DNA from: JAOUEA01 sp963810945
GTDB lineage: Bacteria; Actinomycetota; UBA4738; HRBIN12
Direction of reading: 5' to 3'
Assembly: GCA_963810945.1 (NCBI GenBank)
Contig: CAWEPI010000004.1
Location: forward strand, 372,001-436,000
DNA length: 64,000 nt
Below are positions 45,865-55,259 of this stretch, one piece after another; position 1 is the first letter of the stretch; the number at the start of each line of letters is the position of its first letter. Under the pieces are notes generated by a model. That model made no database searches. It was not told the origin of the DNA and saw only the letters and a program-made list of their open reading frames with translations. A program made the translations under genes and the position numbers.

Positions 45865-48251
45865 GCGGTTGGGCCATGCCGTCGGCCGCCGCCGCCTTCT
45901 GGGCGGGGCTGCTGCTCTGGCAGGTCCGACCGGCCGCGTTCGGACCCTGGGCCTGGGCGGCGCTCGGTGTCGGCGCGCTCGTCGGTGCCTGGGTGGCCGC
46001 CGCACCTCCACGCAGGGACCGCTCGCCCATCGACAGCGCACGTCTCGCGGCGCGGGAGCCACCCTCGGTGGCGGCGCTCGCGGGGGAGGCGCCGCCCGTG
46101 CGGCGAGGGGGCCTCGGCGCCGCCGCGCTGACGCTGCTCGGCCTCCTCCTGTTGGCCATGGCGTGGGCGGGCCTCGCCGACGCCCGGCTCGATGGATCGC
46201 TGCTCGCCCGGCTGGGGTCGACGCGGATCGAGGCCACGGGGTCGCTCCGGGAGGATCCGTCGATCGGGAGCTTCGGCTGGTACGCGGTCGTAGATCTCGC
46301 CTTGGTGGACTGGAACGAGGGCGCCGCCCAGGTCCACGAGTCGGTCTGGGTGCAGGGTGACGGCGACCCACCGAGGGCCGTGCGAGGGGACAGGGTCTCG
46401 CTGGAAGGCGTCCTCCGCACGCCCGATGACCCGGGGTTCGCGGAGGCGTTGAGGCACAAAGGGATCGTCGCAGAGCTCCAAGCCAACGAGTTCGAACGCC
46501 TGGGGCCCGCCTCCAACCCGTTCGTGCGGGCCACGCAGGTGTTCCGGGCGTTCGTCGGGCGATCCATCTCGCGTCTGTTCCCACCCAAGGAAGCCGGCTT
46601 GCTCCTCGGTCTCGTGATGGGCGACGACTCGCGCCTGGATCCTGGACTCTCGCGCGACTTCCAGGCCACGGGGCTCGGCCATCTGCTCGTGGTGAGCGGC
46701 GAGAACGTCGCGATGGTCCTCGCCCCGATCCTGGCGCTGGCGGCGTGGCTCGGACTCGCACGATGGCCGCGCTTCCTGCTGGCCGTCGGCACCGTGGCGT
46801 TCTTCGTGGTGCTCACAGGCGCCGAGCCCTCGGTGATGCGCGCGGGCGTCATGGCCGCGCTCACGCTCGTCGGGGTGCTGATGGGACGCCCGCGCTCGAC
46901 CGCCTCGATCCTCGCGGGTGCCGTGTTGCTCCTCCTGGCGCTGGATCCATGGCTCGTCTGGTCGATCGGGTTCCAGCTGTCCGTGGCGGCCACGGCGGGC
47001 ATGGTCGCGCTGGCGACGTCGCTCGCGGAGCGACTCCGGCGCTTCCTGCCGATGCCCGTGGCGCTCGCCGCCGGCACCACGATCGCGGCGCAGTTCGGCG
47101 TCACGCCCCTGCTCCTCTTCCATTTCCACGAGGTGCCGGGCGTGACGATCGCCGCGAACCTGGCCGCGTTCCCCGCGGTATCGCCCGCCCTCCTGTTGGG
47201 GATCGCGGCCTCCACCGTGGGGCTCGCCTGGGCCGCGGCCGGTCGGGTGATCGCCGCCGTCGCCCTCGTGCCGATGCGCTACCTGGAGACCATCGCGAAC
47301 GCGCTCGCAAAGGCGCCGGTCGGATACGTCACCACGCGCGGCGGCCCGTTGGTGCTCGTGACGGGCGCGGCGCTCTTCGTCGGCGTGGCGACCTGGCTCC
47401 GCACGGGGTGGCGGCCGCCCAAACGTGCGATCGCCGCCGCGGTCGGCGTGCTTCCCTTGCTCGTCTGGTCGACGGCGCTCAGCGCGGGCACGCCCTCCGC
47501 CTTGACCGTCCGGTTCCTGGATGTCGGGCAGGGCGATAGCGCCCTCGTGACCTCGCCTTCCGGCGCGACCATCCTGATCGACGGAGGTCCCGACGAGGAG
47601 CAGGTGGCCACCGAGCTCGCCGCGCTCGGGGTGAAGCGACTGGACGTCGTCGTCGCCAGCCACCCGCACGCCGACCACATCGTCGGCCTGCCGGACGTCC
47701 TCGCGCGGATCCCGGTGGGACTGGTGCTCGAACCGGGCTGTCCCGACGCGTCGTCGATCCACGCCGATCTCGAGCGGGCGATCGCGGACGAGGGGCTCGA
47801 GGAGCAGAACCCTCGGGCGGGTGCCACCTACACCGTGGGCGATCTGCGCATGGATGTGCTCTCGCCCCAGGACTGTTGGACCGGCACGGACTCCGACACG
47901 AACAACGATGCCCTCGTCCTGATGCTCACGCGAGGCGACGACTCCGTGCTGTTCGCCACCGAGCCCGAGGAGCCGGCTCAGCAGGCGCTGCTCGACGCCG
48001 GTGTCGACCTGCACGCGGACGTGTTGAAGGTGCCCCACCACGGCGCGGCGACCTCGCTGCCGGCGTTCTTCCAGGCCGTTCAGGCGCAGGTGGCGGTGGT
48101 GAGCGTGGGCCCCAACGACTACGGGCATCCCGTTCCGGCCACCTTGGACGCCATCGCCGCGACCGGAGCGCAGGTCTGGCGCACCGACCAGCACGGCACG
48201 GTCACGGTGACGTTCTCCGGCGGCGAACCGTTGGTCAGCGCCGAGCGGTGA
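45861..48251 (+). CDS. comEC: ComEC/Rec2 DNA-uptake channel protein
   Basis: ComEC forms the channel that takes in single-stranded DNA. The 796-residue protein has an N-terminal membrane region, an OB-like DUF4131 segment, the competence domain (GLLLGLVMGDDSRLDPGLS, TGLGHLLVVSGENVAMV) with many helices, and a C-terminal metallo-beta-lactamase domain. The last has FLDVGQGDSALV, the H-x-H-x-D-H motif in SHPHADHIVG, and KVPHHGAATS. GTG 45861 overlaps the comEA stop. With comEA this suggests natural competence, although pilus and dprA genes are not in view. Confidence 0.95.
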   Translation: MSGWAMPSAAAAFWAGLLLWQVRPAAFGPWAWAALGVGALVGAWVAAAPPRRDRSPIDSARLAAREPPSVAALAGEAPPVRRGGLGAAALTLLGLLLLAMAWAGLADARLDGSLLARLGSTRIEATGSLREDPSIGSFGWYAVVDLALVDWNEGAAQVHESVWVQGDGDPPRAVRGDRVSLEGVLRTPDDPGFAEALRHKGIVAELQANEFERLGPASNPFVRATQVFRAFVGRSISRLFPPKEAGLLLGLVMGDDSRLDPGLSRDFQATGLGHLLVVSGENVAMVLAPILALAAWLGLARWPRFLLAVGTVAFFVVLTGAEPSVMRAGVMAALTLVGVLMGRPRSTASILAGAVLLLLALDPWLVWSIGFQLSVAATAGMVALATSLAERLRRFLPMPVALAAGTTIAAQFGVTPLLLFHFHEVPGVTIAANLAAFPAVSPALLLGIAASTVGLAWAAAGRVIAAVALVPMRYLETIANALAKAPVGYVTTRGGPLVLVTGAALFVGVATWLRTGWRPPKRAIAAAVGVLPLLVWSTALSAGTPSALTVRFLDVGQGDSALVTSPSGATILIDGGPDEEQVATELAALGVKRLDVVVASHPHADHIVGLPDVLARIPVGLVLEPGCPDASSIHADLERAIADEGLEEQNPRAGATYTVGDLRMDVLSPQDCWTGTDSDTNNDALVLMLTRGDDSVLFATEPEEPAQQALLDAGVDLHADVLKVPHHGAATSLPAFFQAVQAQVAVVSVGPNDYGHPVPATLDAIAATGAQVWRTDQHGTVTVTFSGGEPLVSAER

Positions 48252-48276
48252 AGAGGCGCGCGTCGCCCCTGCGGCT

Positions 48277-48299
48277 CGACGCCCGATCGGGGCGCGTCG
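48277..48299 (+). terminator. imperfect hairpin after comEC
   Basis: CGACGCCC and the following GGGGCGCGTCG pair around GATC with a two-base bulge. It lies between the comEC stop and holA and has no T run. Confidence 0.3.
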
Positions 48300-48310
48300 G
48301 TCGATCGCGC

Positions 48311-48316
48311 TAGGAT
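48311..48316 (+). promoter_or_regulatory. -10 hexamer TAGGAT for holA
   Basis: TAGGAT in CGCTAGGAT lies ten bases before the holA ATG. Confidence 0.4.
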
Positions 48317-48326
48317 CTCAGGCGTC

Positions 48327-49265
48327 ATGACCCCCACGCCCGATGCGGTCACCTTGCTCTGGGGCGAGGATGCGTTCCTGCTCCGCGAGGCGGCGCTCGC
48401 CGTGTTCGGCGAGCTCCATCCGGTCGAGGTGGACGCCGCCGATTGGCAGGGCGGAGAGCTGCAGGACCTCGCGACGCCGTCGCTCTTCGGCGAGCGCCGG
48501 GCCCTCCTCGTCAACGATGCCCGTTCGCTCACGAAGGACGCGATGGGCGAGCTCGCCGCGTACCTGGCGGCCCCAGACCCCGACGCGCCGCTCGTGATCT
48601 GCTGCCAGGTGGCCGAGCGAGGGAAGGTCCCCGCCGCCTTGGACAAGCTCGTGAAACCGGTCGGGAAGGTCAGGCAGGTAGCGATCCAGCGCAAGGAGCT
48701 CGAACCGTGGCTCGTGCAACGCGGCAAGGGGATGGGCGTCGACCTCGCCCCTCCGGGCGCGCGCGCCCTCGTCGAGACGCTGGGAGAGGAGCCGGGACAG
48801 CTCGCGGCCGCCCTCGAACAGCTGGCGGGTGCGTATCCGGGCGATCGCATCACTCCGCAGTTGGTGGCTCAGCAGTTCCGGGGGCTCGGCGACCAGAAGG
48901 TGTGGGACCTGTGCGACCGCGCGTTCGCGCGCGACCTCCCGGGGGCCATCCGGTCGCTCCGCTCGATCGAAGCCGGGGGCGACGACCCGCTCAAGACGCT
49001 CGGAGGCATCTCCAGCCGTCTCCGCGACCTGATCAGGGTGCGCGCCCTGCCGGATCGCCTCCCGCCGGCACAGGTGGCCAAGGCGGCGGGGCTCCGCTTC
49101 GACTGGCAGGCCCGCCGGTACCAGCAGCAAGCGCGCAACTACACGATGGGCCGGCTGGTCGACCTGCACGCCCGGGTCACCGAGGCCGACCGCGCGTTGA
49201 AGAGCGGCGCCACCGGCGACGTCGTGATGCCCACGCTGATCGCCGCCATCGCCGCAGATACGTGA
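48327..49265 (+). CDS. holA: DNA polymerase III delta subunit
   Basis: HolA opens the sliding clamp as part of the clamp loader. The 312-residue protein follows the family from VTLLWGEDAFLLREAAL through the FGERRALLVNDARSL segment to a C-terminal helical collar domain (ISSRLRDLIRVRAL). Its place between comEC and rpsT is the conserved bacterial arrangement. Confidence 0.93.
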   Translation: MTPTPDAVTLLWGEDAFLLREAALAVFGELHPVEVDAADWQGGELQDLATPSLFGERRALLVNDARSLTKDAMGELAAYLAAPDPDAPLVICCQVAERGKVPAALDKLVKPVGKVRQVAIQRKELEPWLVQRGKGMGVDLAPPGARALVETLGEEPGQLAAALEQLAGAYPGDRITPQLVAQQFRGLGDQKVWDLCDRAFARDLPGAIRSLRSIEAGGDDPLKTLGGISSRLRDLIRVRALPDRLPPAQVAKAAGLRFDWQARRYQQQARNYTMGRLVDLHARVTEADRALKSGATGDVVMPTLIAAIAADT

Positions 49266-49273
49266 GCCCGGCG

Positions 49274-49831
49274 CTAGTGGCGCGGCCAGTCCTCGGGCGG
49301 AGGGCCGGCGCCGTTCCCGCACGCGGCGCGTGAGACCTCGAAGACCGTCCGCCATCCCGGGCGTTCCGCGATCGACCCGGTGGCCACGTTCACGATGCGC
49401 CGATGGATGCGGTCGCCCGGCAGCTCCCCGAGCCATCGCAGATAGGTGCCGCTCGTCTTGGGGTCGCCCGTGCCCTGGCTCGTGAGGGGTGGCGCCGCGT
49501 ATCCGAACCCCATGCCCTGGAAGTGCGCGATCACGTGGGCGATCGGTTCATCGCTCCCGAAGGTCCGGATCTCGGTCGGGCAGCAGTTGGAGGCGTCACA
49601 TGTCCGGGCCGATCCGCCCGCGGTTCGACGAGCCAGAGGCGTGCGCTCGAGCGCGATGGGCGGGGTCCGCACCGGGATGGTCGAGCGGTGAACGGCGGTC
49701 GGGCTCGCCGTCGGGGGGTCGTCGCCGGTGCGCCTCGGCGCCGCGTTCACCAGGACGACCACGACCGCGGCCACCGCGATGAGCCCCGCGGGGGTCCATC
49801 GGCCGGCGCGAACGCGTGCTCCTTCGGACAC
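49274..49831 (-). CDS. hypothetical single-pass membrane or secreted protein
   Basis: From GTG 49831 the 185-residue product has a short basic head, one hydrophobic helix (LIAVAAVVVVLVNAA), and an extracytoplasmic part with Cys residues (CDASNCC) and a FQGMGFGYAAP stretch. I recognise no family. Codon use resembles its neighbours, and no competing frame looks better. It is followed 8 bases away by the convergent holA end, and lies downstream of rpsT. Confidence 0.5.
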   Translation of the reverse strand: MSEGARVRAGRWTPAGLIAVAAVVVVLVNAAPRRTGDDPPTASPTAVHRSTIPVRTPPIALERTPLARRTAGGSARTCDASNCCPTEIRTFGSDEPIAHVIAHFQGMGFGYAAPPLTSQGTGDPKTSGTYLRWLGELPGDRIHRRIVNVATGSIAERPGWRTVFEVSRAACGNGAGPPPEDWPRH

Positions 49832-49898
49832 GAAGGCAGCCTACGGCAGGCCACGGGAACGGGGAACGGTGTAGCGGGGGAACAGTGTAGCGGGGAGG

Positions 49899-50165
49899 CT
49901 AGGCGCCGGTGGCGTTCGCCGTCTTCGCGAGGCGACTCTTGCGCCGGGCCGCCGTGCGCTTGTGCACGATGCCCTTGCTCGCGGCCTTGTCCAGCGCGCG
50001 GGAGGCCTCGCGCGCGTGCTGCCGCGCGGCCTCGCCGTCGCCCTCGACGACGGACGTGTGGACCTTCTTGGTGGCGGTCTTCAGCGAGGTGCGCGCGTCC
50101 TTGTTCCGCTCGTGGCGCTTCTCGTTCTGCTTGTTCCGCTTGATCTGGGACTTGATGTTGGCCAT
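49899..50165 (-). CDS. rpsT: 30S ribosomal protein S20
   Basis: S20 binds 16S rRNA early in assembly. The 88-residue, very basic helical protein starts MANIKSQIKRNKQNEKRHER and ends near GIVHKRTAARRKSRLAK, as usual. It is divergent from lepA, with 68 bases between the start codons. Confidence 0.97.
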   Translation of the reverse strand: MANIKSQIKRNKQNEKRHERNKDARTSLKTATKKVHTSVVEGDGEAARQHAREASRALDKAASKGIVHKRTAARRKSRLAKTANATGA

Positions 50166-50219
50166 GGAGCACGGAGTCTACCAGCCGGTTCCTCGGCGCC
50201 CGGGCGGGGGTCGGGCCCG

Positions 50220-50225
50220 TACCAT
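50220..50225 (+). promoter_or_regulatory. -10 hexamer TACCAT for lepA
   Basis: TACCAT lies eight bases before the lepA GTG. A GGGAG in the gap could act as a weak ribosome binding site if transcription starts earlier. Confidence 0.35.
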
Positions 50226-50233
50226 GGGAGCTC

Positions 50234-52045
50234 GTGAGCACCGACACCTCCCACATCCGCAACTTCTGCATCGTGGCGCACATCGACCACGGCAAGTCGA
50301 CGCTGGCCGACCGTCTGCTGGAGGTCACACACACGGTCGAGGGACGCGCGATGCGGGCCCAGTACCTCGACAAGATGGACCTGGAGCGCGAGCGCGGCAT
50401 CACGATCAAAGCGCAGTCGGTCCGGCTGCTGCACGAGGGCTACGAGCTGAACCTGATCGACACCCCCGGTCACGTGGACTTCACCTACGAGGTCTCGCGG
50501 TCGCTGGAGGCCTGCGAGGGCGCCGTCCTCCTGGTGGATGCCGCGCAGGGCCTCGAGGCCCAGACGCTCGCGAACTACCACCTCGCGCGCGACGCGGGGC
50601 TGATGATCGTGCCCGTCCTGAACAAGATCGACCTGCCCGCCGCCGAGCCCGCGCAGCGCGCCGAGGAGCTCGCCTCCCTCCTCGGTTGCGACCCCGGCGA
50701 CATCCTGCACGTCTCCGCGAAGTCGGGAGCCGGCGTGCCCGAGCTCCTGAAGGCCGTGATCGAGCGCGTGCCGCCCCCGGGTGGTGATCCCGATCGGCCG
50801 CTGCAGGCGCTGATCTTCGACTCGATGTTCGATCCGTACCGGGGCGTGATCACCTACGTGCGGATCAAGGAGGGCACGCTCCCCAGCGACGCCCGGATCC
50901 GCATGTTCGCCACCCACGTCGAGTCCGAGGCCGAGGAGACGGGCGTGAACGCCCCGGAGCCGACGCCGGTGCCCTCGCTCGGTCCCGGCGAGGTCGGCTA
51001 CCTCGTGACCGGACTCAAGGACGTCCACCACGCGAAGGTGGGCGACACGATCACCCTCGCCGGGCGTGGAGGCGCGAAGGAGCCGCTCCCCGGCTACCGC
51101 GAACCGAAGCCCATGGTGTGGTCGGGGCTGTTCCCGGCCGACGGAGGCGACTACGCCGAGCTGCGGGAGGCCCTCGACAAGCTGAAGCTCTCCGATGCGG
51201 CGCTGCACTACGAGCCCGAGACGTCGCAGGCCCTCGGGTTCGGGTTCCGCTGCGGGTTCCTCGGGCTCCTGCACATGGACATCGTGAAGGAGCGGTTGGA
51301 GCGCGAGTTCGACCTCGAGCTGATCGCCACCGCGCCCAACGTCGAGTTCCACGTGATCCGCGGCGACGAGGTCACGGTCGTGCACAACCCTGCCGAGATG
51401 CCACCCTCGGGGAGCTACGACAGGGTCGAGGAGCCGGTCGTCTACGCCACGATCATCACCCCGAGCGATCACCTCGGGGCGGTGCTGGGCCTCTGCCAGG
51501 ACCGACGCGGCGAGATGGTGGACATGACCTACATCACCACCACGCGGGTGGAGGTCCACTACGTGCTGCCGCTCGCGGAGATCGTCTTCGACTTCTTCGA
51601 CCAGCTGAAGTCGGGCACGCGCGGGTACGCGAGCCTCGACTACGAGCCGTGGGGCTACCAGGAGGCGCACCTCGTCCGGGTGGACGTGCTGCTGCACGGC
51701 GAGCCCGTGGACGCGTTCAGCACCATCGTCCACCGCGACAAGGCGTACACCTACGGTAAGGAGATGGTGGAGCGGCTGAAGGCGCTCATCCCACGTCAGC
51801 TCTTCGACGTGGCGGTGCAGGCCGCGATCGGCTCGAAGATCATCGCGCGCGAGACCGTCAAGGCCAAGCGCAAGGACGTCACCGCGAAGTGCTACGGCGG
51901 CGACATCACGCGCAAGCGGAAGCTCCTCGAGACGCAGAAGAAGGGGAAGGCGCGCCTGCGCAGGGTGGGCAAGGTCGACGTGCCCCAGGACGCGTTCATC
52001 GCGGCCCTCCGGGTGGATGAGGGCGCGAAGGAGAAGAAGCGGTGA
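50234..52045 (+). CDS. lepA: elongation factor 4 (LepA)
   Basis: LepA is a ribosome-dependent GTPase related to EF-G. The motifs are AHIDHGKSTLADRLL (G1), RGITIKAQSV (switch I), LIDTPGHVDF (G3) and LNKIDLP (G4). The C-terminal LepA-specific domain includes AKCYGGDITRKRKLLETQKK. At 603 residues the length is standard. The stop overlaps the hemW GTG. Confidence 0.97.
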   Translation: MSTDTSHIRNFCIVAHIDHGKSTLADRLLEVTHTVEGRAMRAQYLDKMDLERERGITIKAQSVRLLHEGYELNLIDTPGHVDFTYEVSRSLEACEGAVLLVDAAQGLEAQTLANYHLARDAGLMIVPVLNKIDLPAAEPAQRAEELASLLGCDPGDILHVSAKSGAGVPELLKAVIERVPPPGGDPDRPLQALIFDSMFDPYRGVITYVRIKEGTLPSDARIRMFATHVESEAEETGVNAPEPTPVPSLGPGEVGYLVTGLKDVHHAKVGDTITLAGRGGAKEPLPGYREPKPMVWSGLFPADGGDYAELREALDKLKLSDAALHYEPETSQALGFGFRCGFLGLLHMDIVKERLEREFDLELIATAPNVEFHVIRGDEVTVVHNPAEMPPSGSYDRVEEPVVYATIITPSDHLGAVLGLCQDRRGEMVDMTYITTTRVEVHYVLPLAEIVFDFFDQLKSGTRGYASLDYEPWGYQEAHLVRVDVLLHGEPVDAFSTIVHRDKAYTYGKEMVERLKALIPRQLFDVAVQAAIGSKIIARETVKAKRKDVTAKCYGGDITRKRKLLETQKKGKARLRRVGKVDVPQDAFIAALRVDEGAKEKKR

Positions 52046-53175
52046 GCGGCTCCGAGGACGTGGAGGGCGGAACGCCGGTCGGCATCTACGTCCACGTCCC
52101 GTTCTGCCTGACGCGCTGCGGTTACTGCGACTTCAACGCCTACGCCGGGCTCGATCACCTCGCTCCCCGCTACCTGCGTGCCCTGGTGACCGAGGCCTCG
52201 CTCGCCGCCCCGACCTGGGACGGATCGAAGGTCACGAGCGTCTTCCTCGGCGGCGGTACCCCCACGATGCAGACCCCGGCGGACCTGAGATCGCTCCTCG
52301 CTCACCTCCGCGGGGTCTTCGAGGTCGACGCCGACGCCGAGATCACCACGGAGGCGAACCCCGACACCGTCGACGAGGCCTCCCTGGCTGCGCTGCTCGA
52401 AGCCGGCTACGACCGGCTGTCGATGGGTGCGCAATCGTTCGATCCGGCGGTGCTCGCGGAGCTGGAGCGGATCCATCAGCCGGATTCCGTCCGCGCGGCG
52501 TTCGCCGCCGCTCGCCGGGCCGGGTACGCGAACGTGAACCTCGACCTGATCTACGGCGCGCACGGGGAGACCTTGGAGTCGTGGGAGTCGACGCTGCGCG
52601 AGACGGTGACGCTCGCACCCGAGCACGTGAGCGCCTACGCGCTCACGATCGAGCCCGCCACCCCGCTCGGGCGTGCCGTCGCCAAGGGCGACGTCCCCGA
52701 GCCCGATCCGGACCTCCAGGCCGACATGTTCTCCTTGGGATGCGAGATCCTCGGCGAGGCCGGCTACCGCCACTACGAGGTCTCCAACTGGGCGAAGCCA
52801 GGGTTCGAGTGCAGGCACAACCTGGGGTACTGGGAGCGCCGCCCGTACCTGGGACTGGGTGCCGGAGCGCACTCCTACCGGGAGGACCATCGCTGGTGGA
52901 ACACCCGTCCGCCCGAGGAGTACATGGCCCGCGTCGAGCGCGGTGAGCTCCCGATCGGCGGCGAGGAGCGACTCGAGCCTTCGGACGCCTACCTCGAGGA
53001 GGTGTTCCTCAAGCTCAGGATCCTGGAGGGCATCCCGACGAGCTGGGTCGAGGAGGCCGCCGCCGCCCCGTTCATCGAGAGCGGGCTCCTCGAGGACGAC
53101 TTCGGTCGGCTCGTGCCGACGGAGCGCGGGATGCTCTTGCTGAACGAGCTGGTCCTCGCCCTCACCGGGGGCTGA
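52042..53175 (+). CDS. hemW: radical SAM protein HemW
   Basis: HemW is a haem-binding radical SAM protein often mislabelled as coproporphyrinogen oxidase HemN. The cluster motif is C22-x3-C26-x2-C29 in PFCLTRCGYCDF. The sequence then has FLGGGTPT, the family GAQSFDPAVLAELERIH region and the HNLGYWERRPYLGLGAGAHS stretch. It lacks the extra N-terminal residues that HemN needs for activity. GTG 52042 overlaps the lepA stop (GTGA). The product is 377 residues. Confidence 0.94.
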   Translation: MSGSEDVEGGTPVGIYVHVPFCLTRCGYCDFNAYAGLDHLAPRYLRALVTEASLAAPTWDGSKVTSVFLGGGTPTMQTPADLRSLLAHLRGVFEVDADAEITTEANPDTVDEASLAALLEAGYDRLSMGAQSFDPAVLAELERIHQPDSVRAAFAAARRAGYANVNLDLIYGAHGETLESWESTLRETVTLAPEHVSAYALTIEPATPLGRAVAKGDVPEPDPDLQADMFSLGCEILGEAGYRHYEVSNWAKPGFECRHNLGYWERRPYLGLGAGAHSYREDHRWWNTRPPEEYMARVERGELPIGGEERLEPSDAYLEEVFLKLRILEGIPTSWVEEAAAAPFIESGLLEDDFGRLVPTERGMLLLNELVLALTGG

Positions 53176-53203
53176 CCGACTAAGGGGTCGTCGGGCGGCT
53201 CCC

Positions 53204-55251
53204 ATGTGGTTCCATACGCGCGTGCATGAAGCGGCAACGGAGCGACCGCCACGGGAGGACGACGGGGCACCCAGCACGAGGGATCGCGTCCTCGATGGAC
53301 TGGAGAGCCTGCTCACGCTCGCCGCGGTCCTCGTGGCGGCGGCGTACGCGGCCCGGTTGATCATCGCCTACCAGGTGGAGCGCGCCTTCGCCGTCCCGAT
53401 GGGGGTGGACACGCCCTCGCACCTGTGGCGGACACGGGTGGTGAGCGCGCTCGGCTTGCATGGACTCTTCGGGTCCTCCGTGTACGAGTACCACGCGAAC
53501 TCCGCGAACCCCGACCGGATCGGACTTCCCGTGCTCGGCTCCGTGCTCGGCTCGGTGGTGCACGTCGGGCCGTGGCGTCTCATGTTCGTGGCGTCCGCGC
53601 TCGGCGCCACCGTGCTGGCGTTCGCCGCCTGGGCGCTCTCGCGCGCGCTCGCCGAGCCGCGATGGGCCGCGCCCATCTACGCGGTCGCCGTGGCGATCTC
53701 GTTCCCGTTCGCGATCACGGCGCGGAGCCACCTCGACAACGCGCTGGTGGACGGGATCCTCGTGGCGGCCGGGGCGGTGGCGGTCCGGCTCGCGCGTGGC
53801 GAGCCCGGCGTCTGGGCGGGCATCCTGTTGGTGACGGCCGGGGTGGTGATGCACTGGCCCATCGGGCTGATGTTCGTCGGCATCGTGGGTTGGTACGCGG
53901 TGCTCCTGCTCCCCGCCTCGATCGCGCTGCATCGAGGGGAGGACGCGTGGCTCGCCACGCCGTCCGCGCGCGTGGGCCTCACGGCGGTGGTGGCGGGGCT
54001 GTTCGGTGCGGGGGCGCTCGTGCTCACGCCGGGGGCTCACGTGTTCAGCACGGCGGGGCGGTCCTCGTACGCGAGCACCGGCGATCGCCTCCTGCATTGG
54101 TACAAGGTGCCGTTCACGCTCACGGCAGGGGCGATCGGCGCCGTGCTCCTCTGGTTCCAGTCGCCGCGCCGCCCGCACCGTCTCGGGCTGCTCTTCTACG
54201 TGGCGTGGATGACACCCATCGTCGCGGGCATCCTGCTGTTCGTCTTCGGTCGGGCGTTGCCGGTGATGCGGCTGGTGGGCGTCGCCCTGCCGGTCGTCCT
54301 GCTCGGAGCGGCGGCGGGGGTGGGCCTGATCAAGCTCGCGGCGAGGACGCCGGGGGTCGCGGCCTGGATCCTCACCCCGGTCGCGGTGGCGGCGGTGATC
54401 GGAGTGCTCGCGCTCCAGGCCGACGTGGCGCGCAGCAGTTTCGAGGGCACGCAGCCGATGGCGCATCCGGCGGAGGTGGAGGCCATCCGCACCGCGATCG
54501 CGTACCTCACGACCGTGGCGCCCGACCGCAAGGCGGTCGTGGCGATCGACTGGCCGCGGGACCCGGGCAGCGACTTCGGCGTGATCCCGTCGTTCCGCCG
54601 GATCAGGGCGTTCGCCCCGGGCTGGTATGCCCCCCGCGTGGCCGTGTACCTGGGCGATCCGGCGAACCTGCTGGCGGGAAGGAGACGCGCCGCCCCGACG
54701 TCCCGGGGTACGACGCCACGGCCGGCATCTACTGGGCACTCCTCGAGCCTTGGCTCACCGAGGACACCGTGGTGATGGCGTTGGCCCCGTTCTACGACGG
54801 GTACCACGCGCTGGTGAAGGCGCACCCGGACGCGGAGATCGCACCCGGCGTCATGCTGCTGCGCGGACCGTCCCCGCCGCCCGGCTTCGCGCCGCCTCCA
54901 CCGTTGTCACCGCCGACGGCGGGTGCGCTCTATCGATGGATCGCCCTGGCCTTCGTGGTCGTCGCCGCCGCCGGGTCGGGGTGGGCGTTCGCGCTCCTGC
55001 GGCTCGGGTGGGCGGATCGGCTGGCGTTCGCGCCGGCGCTCGGGCTGGCCGCGCTCACGATCGCAGGGTTCCTGCTCGGCTACGCGCGCGTGCTCGTGAG
55101 TGGCCCGGCGGGGCGATGGATGTTCGCAGGCGTCGTGGCGGGGGGCTGGGCCGTCGCCCTCGCGCGGTGGGGCTGGACCCACCGGCGCGCCCGGCACGCA
55201 TCGGCGCGGACTCCCGACTTAGCACTCGGGCGGCAAGAGTGCTACGTATGA
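53204..55251 (+). CDS. large multi-pass membrane protein, unknown function, one frameshift
   Basis: About 13-14 hydrophobic segments are spread over roughly 682 residues. An extracytoplasmic loop early in the protein (VDTPSHLWRTRVVSALGLHG) and a later soluble stretch (VVAIDWPRDPGSDFGVIPSF) recall the plan of PMT/ArnT-like membrane glycosyltransferases. The catalytic Asp pattern is not secure, so I do not assign it. The frame changes near 54680; one missing A in GGGAAGGAG (giving LAGKETRRPDVPGYD) repairs it. It ends at TGA 55251, so its last codons run through the CIRCE element of hrcA. Confidence 0.6.
55219..55245. promoter_or_regulatory. CIRCE operator (HrcA binding site)
   Basis: TTAGCACTC (55219-55227), nine bases, then GAGTGCTAC (55237-55245) matches the CIRCE consensus TTAGCACTC-N9-GAGTGCTAA except for the last base. 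HrcA binds this site to repress heat-shock genes. It lies just before hrcA, so hrcA-dnaJ is probably autoregulated. Confidence 0.95.
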
Positions 55252-55252
55252 T
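55247..55252 (+). promoter_or_regulatory. -10 hexamer TATGAT for hrcA
   Basis: TATGAT begins one base after CIRCE ends and lies seven bases before ATG 55260. HrcA on CIRCE would therefore cover the region just upstream of the -10. Confidence 0.5.
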
Positions 55253-55259
55253 GTCGTCC

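Noticed and set aside
45546..48194. An 882-residue open frame antisense to comEC
   Set aside because: Same reason: low-complexity translation opposite a gene with clear domains.
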